From positions 82,555,455-82,619,454 of the forward strand of contig NC_061122.1 in the NCBI RefSeq assembly GCF_002878395.1: 64,000 nt of DNA, written 5' to 3'. The notes beneath the pieces were generated by a model, which saw nothing but the letters and a program-made list of their open reading frames with translations, had not been told where the DNA came from and did not search any database. The position numbers and the translations under genes were made by a program. Below are positions 1-10,374 of this stretch, one piece after another (position 1 is the stretch's first letter; each line of letters starts with the position of its first letter). The DNA comes from Capsicum annuum. Lineage: Eukaryota; Streptophyta; Magnoliopsida; Solanales; Solanaceae.

Positions 1-559
1 TCTCTTTACCTATTTGGCTATGTTCAGAAGTTTGATATCCTTGATAATTTAGGAACATGTTGGTCTAACTCAGTACTATACCTTTTCAAGTATACACCCA
101 TAGAAGAAACTTTGGAGGTGGACAGATGTAATGAGTACAAAGATAGAGATTCACTCAAATTAGAGAGGGGCCTAGTCCCATCTCTCAGTTTAGTATCTTG
201 TATGTACAAATTTTATCTGTTTTTTCTAGAAAAAGTTATGCCCTCCTTGTCCTTGTGTCATAACAAAATAGTCCTATTGTAAAAAGTAAGGTAAGTCACC
301 AAAATAATGAAATTAATTATATTTTTTCCCCCATAAAACCCCTCATTGTGCTTACTATTCCTTAAATCATGCTTTACTCACTCCATCTCATACCAAAAAG
401 GAAAATCTAAAATTCCAATTAGCCCTTCTAAGAAAAAGACCTTCTTGATGGCTGCAGCTCTCCCAATTTCTTATCCTTTAAAGGATTCTAAGGTTAGCAT
501 TGTGACTCTTTCATCATTTAACCTGTTAATAAAGAATCATCCCTGAATCTTAAAAACTA
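1..559 (+). other. 5' part of decayed copia-like element, no clear gene
   Basis: No convincing coding frame is visible here. A motif near 163-175 (GGCCTAGTCCC) resembles one near 3,125-3,140 (GACCTAGTCCC) in the LTR-like sequence at the far end of the same element. This stretch may therefore be the end of a 5' LTR plus leader, but the match is too short to prove it. Short ORFs here are random. Confidence 0.3.
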
Positions 560-1760
560 CTCTGATGATGTTGTGATGATGAAACCTGGGTAGTTGGAAA
601 TCTTATTTTGCTGTCAAAATAGCCTAGGAAAGAGCTTGGTTGATCACAGGAAAAGCAAAGTCAGTAAAACACCAAAAATTTTTGGAAAAGGGTCTAGAAG
701 TTTTACTGAGAAGTAACTGACTCTTGAGGGACCTAGACCCAAGAAGAGAAAAGTAGATGAAAGAGAATTTATGATCACTTACACCAGAAGAAAGAATGGG
801 GAGAAAAATTAGGGTGTATCCAAGGAATAAAGAAACAAGTTCTTGAAGAATCAAAAGGTCTTAATTGGAAAATTTTTTTATTCAAATGTGCTAGCAGAAC
901 CTGGTAAAGTGGAACTTGTTGAGCTAGTTAAACATCAAGGGTGGATACATCTCATGGAAGGACATGTTCCCACTATTTTTGATGAGTTGATCAGGGAAAT
1001 CTACTTACTTTGGAATTCTCAGAAGATTGAATACATCTTACTGCACAGGTCTAAGGAAAGAAGATGGACTGAATGAGGAAATACTAGGAAGAATTTTGGA
1101 AGTTCTTATATATGGGGTGAGAACTATCTCCAAGTAGTTTCCTTTAATAGAATTATTAGAAAATACATCCAAGCTCAATGGAAAATTAGTGGCTACAATG
1201 AACAGGAAATCACGCGAGAGTGGGTTTCAATTGGTCTTTGACTTTGTGAACAAGGTGATCTTGCCTTGGTCATAAAAGAAAAGCATTGCCTCCTCCACTG
1301 ATTTGTATATAATAGAATGCATGAGTAGCTTTGAATTCATTAATTTATCTACACTGATGATCGAACACATTCATAAAGTTATTCTTGGAAAGAATAGAAA
1401 GAATGGCATGCCTTATGGATATTGGTTGAACAAGGTATTTGACTAGTTTGGCATTGTCTATGAGAATGGAACCAAAGGGACTATGCTTCAAATTCTTGAT
1501 ATGACTACATTGGTCAAGACTGAATGTATCAATCCAGGTAGCATTTATCGAAGGGATCTCAGCAAGGACATAGAGGAACTAAAGTGACATTTAGCTTCCA
1601 AGGATGAAAAAGTCAACAAGATTCAAAAGACAATTAGCATCTATCCAAAGGAAGCCCTTGTGATAGTGATAAAATTAAAACTGAGAATGGTGAACTAAAG
1701 AAGCGATTTTCAATCTTAACTGATAAGGTCCTTTGGTCAAATGCAAAGATAAGGCATATG
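560..1760 (+). pseudogene. Decayed plant-transposon-protein ORF (gag-like) of a copia-type element
   Basis: A plus-strand frame with many stops reads as a protein type common in Solanaceae retroelement derivatives, usually labelled 'putative plant transposon protein domain'. The part at 843-1,076 is open and contains LIGKFFYSNVLAEPGK followed by a QGWIHL motif, typical of the start of this domain. Downstream pieces include LVFDFVNKVILPWS, IEHIHKVILGK and GMPYGYWLNKVFD, interrupted by stops near 1,130, 1,275 and 1,443. The C-terminus (about 1,560-1,730) is lysine- and glutamate-rich like a coiled coil. There is no RT, protease or integrase nearby, so the element looks non-autonomous. The protein's role is unknown. 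The family call is from motif recognition only. Confidence 0.6.
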
Positions 1761-2420
1761 AATAACAATCTGACCCTACTCTTTTAAACTCTTCTTCCTA
1801 GTCCTTCACCTGTTAATCATTCTTATATTGTTTATTTTTCCCTAAGAATATTTAATTTATGCACTACTATGATACTTATCCTACTTATGATTGAATCTTT
1901 ACTTTGTGTATTACATTTGTTCTTTTTAATTCGCAAAGTTATTCTTTATGTTAGTGTTGCCCAAGTAGCCATGAATTAACTAATGTGTGCTTAATTTACT
2001 CTTGGTTTACTGTCAATCTTTTTTAATGATACCAAAAGGGGGAATACAAATACTGAGTAGTGATAGACCAAGTATCAGGTGTTTAGATATTCTAGGTGAA
2101 TGTGAATGGTATGAGGGAAGTAAAAGTATCTGATATGCTGAATAGATGAATGAAGGGAGTCATGTTGACAAGGAGAAGTGTGCAAGTGCAGGCAGAATGC
2201 ATAAATGCACTATATAAAGGTGCATGATGACAAGGGGGAGTAATAAGAAGTTTTTGCTCCAAATAACAACAAGGTACCAGATCCCTGTGTTGCATGATAG
2301 AGGAAGCATGATGATGGGGGGAGCATTCATCTTTAGGTGGTAATTACACTGATTAAATGTGGTGAATGTGCACTGATTCTCAAAATGTATGGTTTGGTTT
2401 GTCATCATCAAAAGGGGTAA
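1761..2420 (+). other. 3' spacer with repeated AAAAGGGG(A) motifs and polypurine tract
   Basis: Non-coding AT-rich spacer. It carries a CAAAAGGGGGAAT motif near 2,034 and ends in CATCATCAAAAGGGGTAAAT at about 2,403-2,421. The latter is the usual polypurine-tract context just before the 3' LTR of Sirevirus-like copia elements in Solanaceae. Several G-rich copies of the motif (2,034; 2,235; 2,318; 2,410) suggest degenerate repetition of the PPT, a known Sirevirus trait. The assignment is inference. Confidence 0.45.
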
Positions 2421-3172
2421 ATTTCAATATGTATTTTTGATGATGAGAAACTAAACTACAAGGGACCAGGTCCCTAGATGTGCAAGGTACAGTGCAACTG
2501 CCACGCGTCTTCTGCACAATTTTGTCATATTGTGTAACAAACTTGTAGGTGCTATTTTGTACTGATTTGGATAGCTGTTCTAATGATCTTTCAATCCCTA
2601 ACCATCACTTACCTATAAAAGTAAAGAGACGTTTTTTCATCAATTGGTTTTTTGTAAACTTGAATCTAAAGAGAGATAGAAGCAAAAACAAAGCAATTCA
2701 ACATTGCTCAAGTTCTTAGTGAGTGTGTGATCTTAAATTGTTCTTAACTCAATACTAATTTGTAATTGAACTACTCATGTTATAAGAGTAATGTTTTCTT
2801 CTTGAGAGAGTTCCTAAGCTACAGTTGCCTAAGTATGTTGCTGGTTAGAGATAACCAGTGTTAGAGGGTCCTTGGTAAAGTTGTCAAGATGAGTTAGTAG
2901 TAGAGTTGCTATTAGCTAAAAGAGCCTAGAGGTAGGCTAGAATCTAGATAGTAGTCAATATTTTGATTATAGTGGATTTGGTGGTGCTTGTGAGGAAAAT
3001 CCGTGGTTTTTCCCTTATTAGGTTTCCACGTAAAAATTCTTGTGTATCTATTTCCAGCACTGCTTTTGTTTTACAGCACCTCATAGTTGCTTTATTGTTA
3101 CATAACCTGTGATTGATCCTGAGAGACCTAGTCCCTCACTATGTAGTGCAAACTCTCAGAGTTTTAACACAA
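2421..3172 (+). mobile_element. LTR-like 3' end of Sirevirus/copia-type element
   Basis: The sequence follows directly on the polypurine-like motif. It contains the GGACCAGGTCCC palindrome (2,464-2,475), a stress-type inverted motif frequent in Solanaceae copia LTRs. A leader-like tract (2,620-2,720) and a TGAGAGACCTAGTCCCTC tract near 3,119 follow. The exact ends are uncertain because the 5' LTR is not fully in the window. The right end is placed near TTTTAACACA by change of character only. Confidence 0.4.
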
Positions 3173-3900
3173 CTATATCCTCGATATGCACTAATATCTC
3201 TTTATTAGATAGCCAATGTTAATTGATTAATCCAATTACTCACTAGTTATCATATACCTTCTAATTATTATTTATACACTATTTACCACATAATCACTAA
3301 TCATGGGTCAACAACTTCTTCATCAATTAGTAAATAACTAGCACATAGCCAAAATGTATTACTAAGCCATATTTATCCACTAGCCAATATTTGTGTCTAG
3401 CCATCACAAACTCACTAATCACCATTGATCCCATAACTGCTAATCACCAATTATTCACTATTTAATTTATTGACTTAATTTCATTTAATAACTAGCATTA
3501 CTAATCCACAAATCCTCATTTGGCAACTAGTCATCATCATCGACTAAATCATTATTATCAACTAATCATCATTGCTATAAGTTTTCATTTATGCAAAACA
3601 TTATTGTAGCTTAATCATCATAATTATTAGTTGTCAATACCACCTCATTATTACTAAGGTTCTACTATCCATAAGTCATTATTAATCTCTTAATTAATAT
3701 TCTTCACTAATCATATTTTCAACCTTAAATTAATAAGCATACCACATTGTACCTTGATCACTAGAAAACTATGGTGGGCATCTCTGATATCAATATTATA
3801 CCCAACTACACATGAGCATAAATAACATATTATTGGCATACATAGGGATAGTTGGACTCAAAACGGTAGATGTACTCATAGGCACATCAATAATTATTTT

Positions 3901-4212
3901 CTGGCCTTGCCGAATATATATATGTATCATCATAATTATCCTCTGGCCTTGATGGTATCATCATATCATAATAGTATCATCTGGACTTGCTGGGTATCAT
4001 CAAATTATCATAATATCCTCTGGCCATACCAAGTGTCATCATATTATCATAATATCCTCCAGCCTTGTCGGGTATCACCATATCATTATAATATTCTCTG
4101 GCCTTATCGGGTATCATCATATCATCATAGTATCCTTCGATCTTGCCGTGCATCATTATATCATCATAGTATCATCTGGCATTGCCGGACATTATTATAT
4201 TATCCACATTAA
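3901..4212. repeat. 39-bp minisatellite, about 8 units
   Basis: Units begin with CTGGCCTTGCCGGGTATCAT or variants at about 3,901, 3,943, 3,981, 4,020, 4,059, 4,098, 4,137 and 4,176, a spacing of 38-42 and mostly 39 bp. Because 39 is a multiple of 3, a 101-codon stop-free frame (3,907-4,212, plus) runs through it as a 13-residue repeat. This is a by-product of the repeat and not a gene. Confidence 0.85.
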
Positions 4213-4239
4213 TATCAATAATAAAGTGCAAGCCCCACC

Positions 4240-4335
4240 AGGGCTAAATTAAAGAATAAGCACCATGAAGGCTAAAGTAAAGAACAATCCTCATAAGGGC
4301 TAAAGTAAAGAACAAGCCCTATGAGGGCTTAAGTA
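4240..4335. repeat. 28-bp tandem repeat, about 3.5 units
   Basis: The GGCTAAA motif recurs at 4,242, 4,270 and 4,298 and as GGCTTAAG at 4,326, exactly 28 bp apart. The unit contains AGTAAAGAACAAGCC. It lies directly after the 39-bp array inside the same LTR-like sequence. Confidence 0.8.
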
Positions 4336-5857
4336 AATAAACATAAAAGGAGTAGCAAGAAGGGCATACCTCCATATTTCTTCATTCATCATCAATGTCA
4401 AATTGTCAATAAGTGTGTGTATATGTAACATGAATGTTATAAGTTATAATTCAATAATCTAGTCCATTAGACCATGAGCATAACCATAAGAATTATCATG
4501 AGGAATGGACCACAAGTAACCTATTCATTTACTGACCATTAGCATAAAGAAAGTTTATCACTAACTTGAGCAATATGAAATCCATGGCATAATCTATAGC
4601 TTATTCATAGCATTGTTGATATCGTACTTTATAGATTAAGCCATATTATAGTCAAGAGCCCATTCAATAGTGCTCGTTGGCCCATTCAATAGTAGATCAA
4701 TAGTCTAATTAATAGCCTGACCATGGCTTAATGAATAACATGATCATGGTTTTAGCATAAACAATTGTTCATTATGGCATCATCAATAAATTTACTATCA
4801 AGGTTCATAAATATTTCCTTAAGGGTCATTTTCTAGGCATTTCATGAGTATCTATGCGTCTCACAAAGACTGCCTCAATCTTGGCTAAAGATGGGTCAAA
4901 TCCCATTTCTAAATCCCCAAATATACCTTCTAAGTCTATTTCTACTCCAGACTAGGCTAAGGTATCTAATTCAACTCTTAGAGGTATAGCAAGCCACTAT
5001 TAATTTCAAGGTAGGGATCCTACTCAAATACTATCACTAAGTCTATAGGAACTAAAGCAACTTAATTAGAGTTAGCATATAAGGCCATTCTTTCACTAAG
5101 CATGAGTGACAAGGTCACTCCCATCTAACAAAAGTAATTCTAAGCATTCTCATGTTAAGCATGAGACATTAAGTCTAATCCATTAAGGTTCAAGAAAACA
5201 AGTTAGGCATTTCACTATATGGGTCCAAATAACCTAAAATATCCACTAACCATAACTCCTGAATAATCATTAAACCAACACCAAAAACCCCTCTCAATCT
5301 AGTAATATATCATAATTATACTATGACAAAGCTCATTCTAACAATGGATAAACCTAACCTACCTTAAATCCAAAGAATGCTCATCAATTTGATAAACCTT
5401 TGTTTCATGCTTATGAGAAGCCTCTTCAAGATTCCAAGATATAAAAACATAATCTACTCATCAATACGAGCATAACGATACCCATATTACACCATTGTGC
5501 TTTGGGTCCAAAAATGAGACCAAAAAACCCAAGGGATCCCACTTGTGAAAGTCACCTTTTCAAGGTCAACCCCATATTCATACATGAACAAAAAATCATA
5601 ATCCTTAATAAATGAGTGAAAACCAAGCAAACTTTGGGCTAAAATCAAGCCCTAAGCTATATTGGGGTTTTAGGTCAAAACTAAGGAAATTTACCAAGAG
5701 TTTGATGGAATATTACCTTAAATCTGATGAAAATCATGATAATAGATGTTTAGAAAGCTTCCAAGTCACCCACAAGCATCGATTTTGAGTTACCACACTT
5801 ATTTAACGTCTTTGGCTCTCAAGAATGAGTGAGAAATGGCCAAAATTACAACATTAG

Positions 5858-5873
5858 GGTCTATTTATAGCCC
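5858..5873 (-). promoter_or_regulatory. TATA box of minus-strand LTR
   Basis: On the minus strand GGGGCTATAAATAGACCC is a good plant TATA box. It sits about 590 bp inside the LTR start at 6,463, the usual place for U3/R transition in long gypsy LTRs. Confidence 0.5.
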
Positions 5874-6463
5874 CTACTGGTATAGAGGTATCGTTATTAT
5901 AGTTCTAGGGACCACAATTTCATTATTGCAATTGCATTTGGTCCTTGTGCGATCACACATGCACCAGCACCAACAAAGTCAAAAACTTATTTTTGACCCT
6001 CGGAACTCATTCGGACTTCGATTTTTGCAAATGAACTATGTAACCCCACTAAATTTGATGTTATGGATGTGTTGGTGAAGTCATATTTTCCATATAATGT
6101 TTTATAGACCAATTGTGGTTCCCACACCCATATCTTCTAATTTTCTCACTTTCCTACCAATAGGTCGAAATGAGCTCGGGTACATTGGGACCCTAAACTA
6201 AAGGTTTACCTAGCCTAAAATCAATATTTTGGACTTGCTGGTACAGTTTGAATTTGCATATGAGATCGTCTTATTGAATTTTTTGCCCGACAATTATTTG
6301 GAACCAGCAAAGGCTTCTAATAAAGGAATTAATTCTAACAACCAAATGAACTATCCGGTAATCAAACTATAAGTCCCAACTAGTCATAAATGAATTGGGG
6401 TAGCTTTGGAGAATCCCTAATGGAAAATATAAGAGGAAATATTAAAAATGACCAAAAGGGTCA

Positions 6464-7083
6464 TTATAGTTGAACACTTAGACATAAAAGGAGCATTTTG
6501 CTTTGTCATTTATGGATCAGATACTAGATAGACTTACAGGCAAAAATTGTAACATTTTATTGAAGGTTATTTGGGGTATAATCAGATTTTTACTACCCTC
6601 AAAGACCAAGAGAATGCTACATTTACATGCACATGTGGTACTTTTTCATTCAAGAGGATGTCTATCGGACTGTACAATGCTCCCACCACCTTTCAGTATT
6701 GTATAATGTCAATATTTTTTTATACGATGGAGAAAACTATAGAGGTCTTCATGGATGATTTTTTGGTAGTTGGAGACTCATTTTATGACTATATAGCCTA
6801 TTTGGCTAATGCGCTTCAGAGATGTAAGAAGTGCAACCTAGTTTTGAATTAGGAAAAATGCCACTTTATAGTGAAAGAAGGGATTGGTCTCAGACAAAAA
6901 ATTTGGAAGAAGGGTATAGGGGTTGACATGGAAAAAATAGAGATGATTGAAAAATTACCTCCACCATTTTTAGTTAAAGATATTAGAAGTTTCTTGGGAC
7001 ATGTTGGGTTCTATAAGATGTTTATCAAGGTATTCTCTAAAATTACTAATCCATTGTGTAAGCCTTTAAAGAAGGAGGTATAG
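6464..7083 (+). pseudogene. Athila-like pol remnant: reverse transcriptase
   Basis: Plus-strand RT of a Ty3/gypsy element, broken by stops and frameshifts. Readable blocks in order are FMDQILDRLTGK (from 6,512), GYNQIFTTLKDQENATFTC (6,572 on), a GLYNAPTTFQ block (6,670), the catalytic FMDDF motif (about 6,748) and GDSFYDY. EKCHF follows after a stop at 6,850, then KLPPP, SFLGHVGFYK and FSKITNPLC (6,955-7,060). The order and wording fit the Athila lineage. The active-site DD pair is retained, but the RT N-terminus, protease and gag are missing to the left, where an LTR in the opposite orientation begins at 6,463. Not functional. Confidence 0.85.
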
Positions 7084-7086
7084 CTC

Positions 7087-7711
7087 ATGTTTTATGATTC
7101 TTGTCTTAAGGCCTTTAGATTCCTTAAGGAGCGATTGATCTTGGCTCCTATTATTATGTCTTCATACTGGTCCTTGCCTTTTGCGGTGATATGTGATGCT
7201 AGTGGTATAGATTTAAAAGCTATCCTAGGCCAAAGATGTAAGAAGACCCTTCACCCCATCTACTATGAAAATAAAGCATCAAACCCCACACAGAAGAATT
7301 ATACAGTCACTGAGTAGAAGTTACTTGCAGTGGTTTTCTTCTTTTGAGAAATTCCAATCCTATTCTATAGGGACCAAAGTCATTTTTCATACTAATAATA
7401 CATCTTTGAGGTATATAATGTCAAATAAAGATGCTAACCTGAGGTTGATTCATTGGTTATTATTGCTGTAGGAATTTGACTTTGAAGTGAAAGATAGGAA
7501 AGGCACTGAAAACCAAGTTGCAGACCACCTATCCCACCTCGAAGAGGAGGCAATGCTTAAATTAGTGGATGAGCTTGAAATTGATGATTCTTTTTCAGAT
7601 GAGTGGGTCTTGGCATTATCTCAAGACTTAATCCCCTGGATTACCTATTTTGCCAATTATTTGGCAAGTGACCTTGTCTTGAAAGACTTATTATTTCAGC
7701 AGTGCAAATGA
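7087..7711 (+). pseudogene. Athila-like pol remnant: RNase H and linker
   Basis: This continues the RT remnant after a stop at 7,081-7,083. RNase H blocks are FAVICDASGIDLKAILGQR (about 7,180), HPIYYENKAS (7,252), QKNYTVTE followed by a stop at 7,315, then in shifted frames HTNNTSLRYIMSNKDAN (about 7,390-7,440). The linker [20 protein letters not shown] (from 7,472) is nearly unchanged and is diagnostic for the Athila/Tat group. The first RNase H aspartate (CDASG) is kept. At least two frameshifts separate the pieces. Confidence 0.85.
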
Positions 7712-8700
7712 CTCATGTTGAGGTATGCAAGTTTTTCTAGGATAAGCCTCATCTAGTTTGGGTTTATGTAGATGGAGTTATTTTGAGGTGTATGCTTGAG
7801 ATGGAGATGATGAGAATACTTGAGGCTTGTCATTCATCACTAGTTAGTGGTCATCATGGTGGTACCTGTACAACCTATAAAATTCTGCAGTGCGAGTACT
7901 ATTGGTTGACTATGTACAAAGATACCCATGATCATGCTTGAGCTTGTGACCAGTGTCAGCGACAAGGAAATATTTTGCAGAAATATAAGCTCCCCATGAC
8001 ACCCATTTTAGATTTAAAGTTGTTTGATCTATGGGAATTGATTTCATGGGTCTGTTTATGGGTTCTCATAGGAAAAAGTATGTACTGGTGGCAGTTGACT
8101 ATGTTTCAAAATGGATGGAGGCATTTGTGCTTCCCAATAAGGAGGGTTGAAGTATCACTGCATTTTTAAAGAAAAATATCTTTTCTCAATTTAGCACTCC
8201 ATGTGCTATTATTAGTAATGGTGAACCTCACTTTTGTAATCATCTATTTAAGGACCTCTTCATAAAATATGGTGTGAAACATAAGGTGGCCACCTTATCA
8301 TTTGCAGGCAAGTGGGCAGGTTGTGTCTCCAATCATGAGATCAAGTCCATCTTAGTAAAGACCATAAATTCAAATTGGATTGATTAGCCAAGAAAGCTAG
8401 ATGATGCACTTTGAGATTATTGTACAACCTTTTTAACCCCCATAGGTGCCTCTCCATATTAGCTTATGTATGGAAAGGTATTCTACCTACTAGTTGAGCT
8501 TGAGCACAAGGCTCTATGGGGATTGAAAAAGCTGAATTTTCAGTGGAGTGACGTAACAAATTTAAGGATGAGCCCGATAAATTATTTGGATGAATTCCGA
8601 ATCTAAGCTCATGAGAGTTTAGATTTGTACAATGAGAAGATGAGTTGTATAATGATAATAAGATTAACAAAATGGGTGTTAGAGCTTAATAATATAGTCT
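7712..8700 (+). pseudogene. Athila-like pol remnant: integrase
   Basis: Integrase of the same element, spread over all three plus frames. The zinc-binding domain is recognisable as EACHSSLVSGHHGG (7,820-7,865) and ACDQCQRQGN (7,941-7,970), giving the HHCC ligands. The catalytic core follows in shifted frames (about 8,020-8,340), with a recognisable VSKWMEAF block and an SGQV block, but no continuous D,D-35-E core can be read. A later fragment (8,464-8,660) matches the post-core region (ELEHKALWGLKKLNF, then DEFR). Stops and indels are frequent. Confidence 0.8.
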
Positions 8701-9060
8701 TGTTTTATAATTTGAGACTTTGCTAATTCCCTAGAAAGTTAAAGTCTGGGGGGTAAGGACTATTCACTCTGGTTAAAGTGTTCCCACATGGCGTAGTAGA
8801 TTTGAAGCGAGATGGAGAATCCTCGTTCAAGGTAAATGGGAAGCATAAGAAGCACTATATGGGGAACATGGAGGAAGTGAAAGTATATGTTGATATAAGC
8901 CTTAGAAAAGTCTGGGTAGCCAAGCCAACTGAGTCATGCCGTGATGTTAAACTTGGCACTACATGGGAGGCAACCCATGGGCTTGTTGGTGGACTTTAAG
9001 TATCCAACATAGCAAGGTTGTGTCATGACATTAAATCAAGCACTGCGTGGGAGTCAACCC
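8701..9060 (+). pseudogene. Athila-like pol C-terminus and conserved 3' motif
   Basis: The C-terminal tail of the polyprotein is open at 8,778-8,999: a KVFPHGVVDL block, then FKVNGKHKKHYMGN, the usual last segment of Athila-type integrases. It is followed by CRDVKLGTTWEATHG (8,937-8,981). The same nucleotide motif (GATGTTAAAC..GGGAGGCAACCC) recurs at 9,021-9,061 and, inverted, at 15,183-15,220 in the other Athila-like element. This conserved block marks the end of pol in both elements. Confidence 0.7.
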
Positions 9061-9480
9061 AAGTTTTGTACTTATTACATTATAGGGCAACTTATGTGTT
9101 AAGTGTCCAAGGATGAAAAATACAGGAAAAGACCAAAAAGCTTTCTGGTGACTAGGTCCCTACGAGTCCTAGTAGTACCTTAGGACTCGTCACCAAACCC
9201 ATCAGAAGGAACCCAAGAGCAAACTAGCAGATAAGAGGTCTCTAGAGTCATAACGACTCTCAAAATGAGTCATTGTCAGTGATAACGACTCATCACCTTG
9301 AGTTTTTATGGATAGAGACCTAGGTAAGACTCTAGCTCTAAATGGAGAAAGGCTATGACTCATAGCACTAGCTATGATTTGTTTCTAGAAGTTATCGTCA
9401 GGACCGATATTGTGGACCCAATGAGCTAACCCGACCTAATCATGCAAAATAAAAAGATTTAAAAATCCTAATTGATTCAC
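9061..9480 (+). other. Non-coding region with repeated ACGACTCAT/GACTCGTCA motifs
   Basis: No ORF. Short motifs of the type GACTCGTCA and ACGACTCATCA recur at about 9,185, 9,250 and 9,286. Related motifs appear again at 9,940-10,260. They resemble, in type, the CTGACGACTTATCA motifs in the LTRs of the second Athila-like element. They precede a TATA-like box and could be promoter elements, but this is inference. Confidence 0.4.
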
Positions 9481-9482
9481 CT

Positions 9483-9496
9483 TCCATATATAAAAT
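9483..9496 (+). promoter_or_regulatory. TATA-like box upstream of the 3' ORF
   Basis: TTCCATATATAAAATC at 9,482-9,497 is a good TATA match. It is followed by a C- and A-rich leader-like stretch (9,510-9,660) without conserved coding sequence. Its position, about 170 bp before a splice-donor-like CAA/GTAAGTG and about 880 bp before the next ORF, suggests a separate promoter. No transcript evidence is available. Confidence 0.4.
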
Positions 9497-9663
9497 CACG
9501 TGTCTCCCTTCATTCCCATGGCCGTTCTAAAACACCCTAAATACATCCTTAATCATCCCCCAACATCATTAAAATCAAGGTTTAATCTCTTCAAAGTTTT
9601 TTCTCTAAAAACTAAAGGCAATAAAACTTTAAAGGATCCAAGCAAATCTTTCTCTATTTTCAA

Positions 9664-10368
9664 GTAAGTGCTTTACTATCATGATATATATTCAAAGTTC
9701 AGGTTAACTCATAATAAAAATCCTTGGATTCTATGCTTAATAATGTGCCTTGGGTAATAGTCTATTATGTGGTTCCGGAGAAATTCCAAAAATATTGAAT
9801 AAAAGACAGTAGACCTTGATGTGGGGATAATTAAAACTTATGTTGGATGTTGAACTTAAGGGGCAAATCTGAGTACCCCTTGGATATTGTGAAAGCAACC
9901 AAATCATCCTTAACCATCCATGTTTCAGTTACTACAAGACTTGTAACGACTTATAGGGTAAGCTAATAAGTCATTAAGTGACTCGTAGCCACTAGTAACA
10001 TAGGTGAGTAAGGATGATAGTTTTCTGGTCATATTACAACTCATTTATGAGTCGGTGTCTTACCCTACAACTCATAGTGTGGATCGTAGCAACTGGGAAA
10101 TAATTCTAATTGATCATTTATGCTTTGGTCAGACTAAGAGTCACCTGATAAGTCATCGAGTGACCCAACGACTTATTGGGTGGACTCAAAGGATGACTAA
10201 TACTAAAATGTTCAATTCTACTTCACCCTATGAGTATCAAGACAACTCGTAGCCTCTGGCAACCAGTCGTAGCCTAACTTTTAGGGTGCCCAACAAGTAT
10301 TCTTACTTTTAGTTTTTGCTTGTTTTTATATTCTTTTCTTAGGATTAACTAATATGTTTTTTCATCAG
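9664..10368 (+). other. Putative 5' UTR intron of the 3' ORF
   Basis: The donor is CAA/GTAAGTG at 9,661-9,670. The acceptor is TTTTTTCATCAG at 10,357-10,368, preceded by a T-rich tract. The removed segment would be 705 bp, AT-rich and full of stops. Splicing would place the ATG at 10,375 only 6 nt after the junction. Plausible but not proven. Confidence 0.4.
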
Positions 10369-10374
10369 GTACAA

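Larger units (their letters stand above)
3173..6463 (-). mobile_element. Tekay/Del-type LTR, minus orientation (solo or truncated)
   Basis: Read on the minus strand, the sequence begins at 6,463 with TGACCCTTTTGGTCATTTTT, a start typical of long Solanaceae Ty3/gypsy (Tekay/Del) LTRs. A U3 of about 590 bp leads to a TATA box (CTATAAATAG, minus, 5,861-5,870). A long untranslated region follows that contains two minisatellites (3.9-4.33 kb). The opposite end, expected to finish in CA, is not clear. The stretch 3,173-3,780 is AT-rich with degenerate CACTAATCA/CATCATTA repetition and could belong to this LTR or to older DNA. No coding potential is present. It abuts the truncated Athila-like pol at 6,464. 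Confidence 0.5.

Noticed and set aside
3907..4212. 101-codon open frame, plus strand
   Set aside because: It is the 39-bp minisatellite read as a 13-residue repeat; no start context, no domain, and adjacent repeats are not coding.
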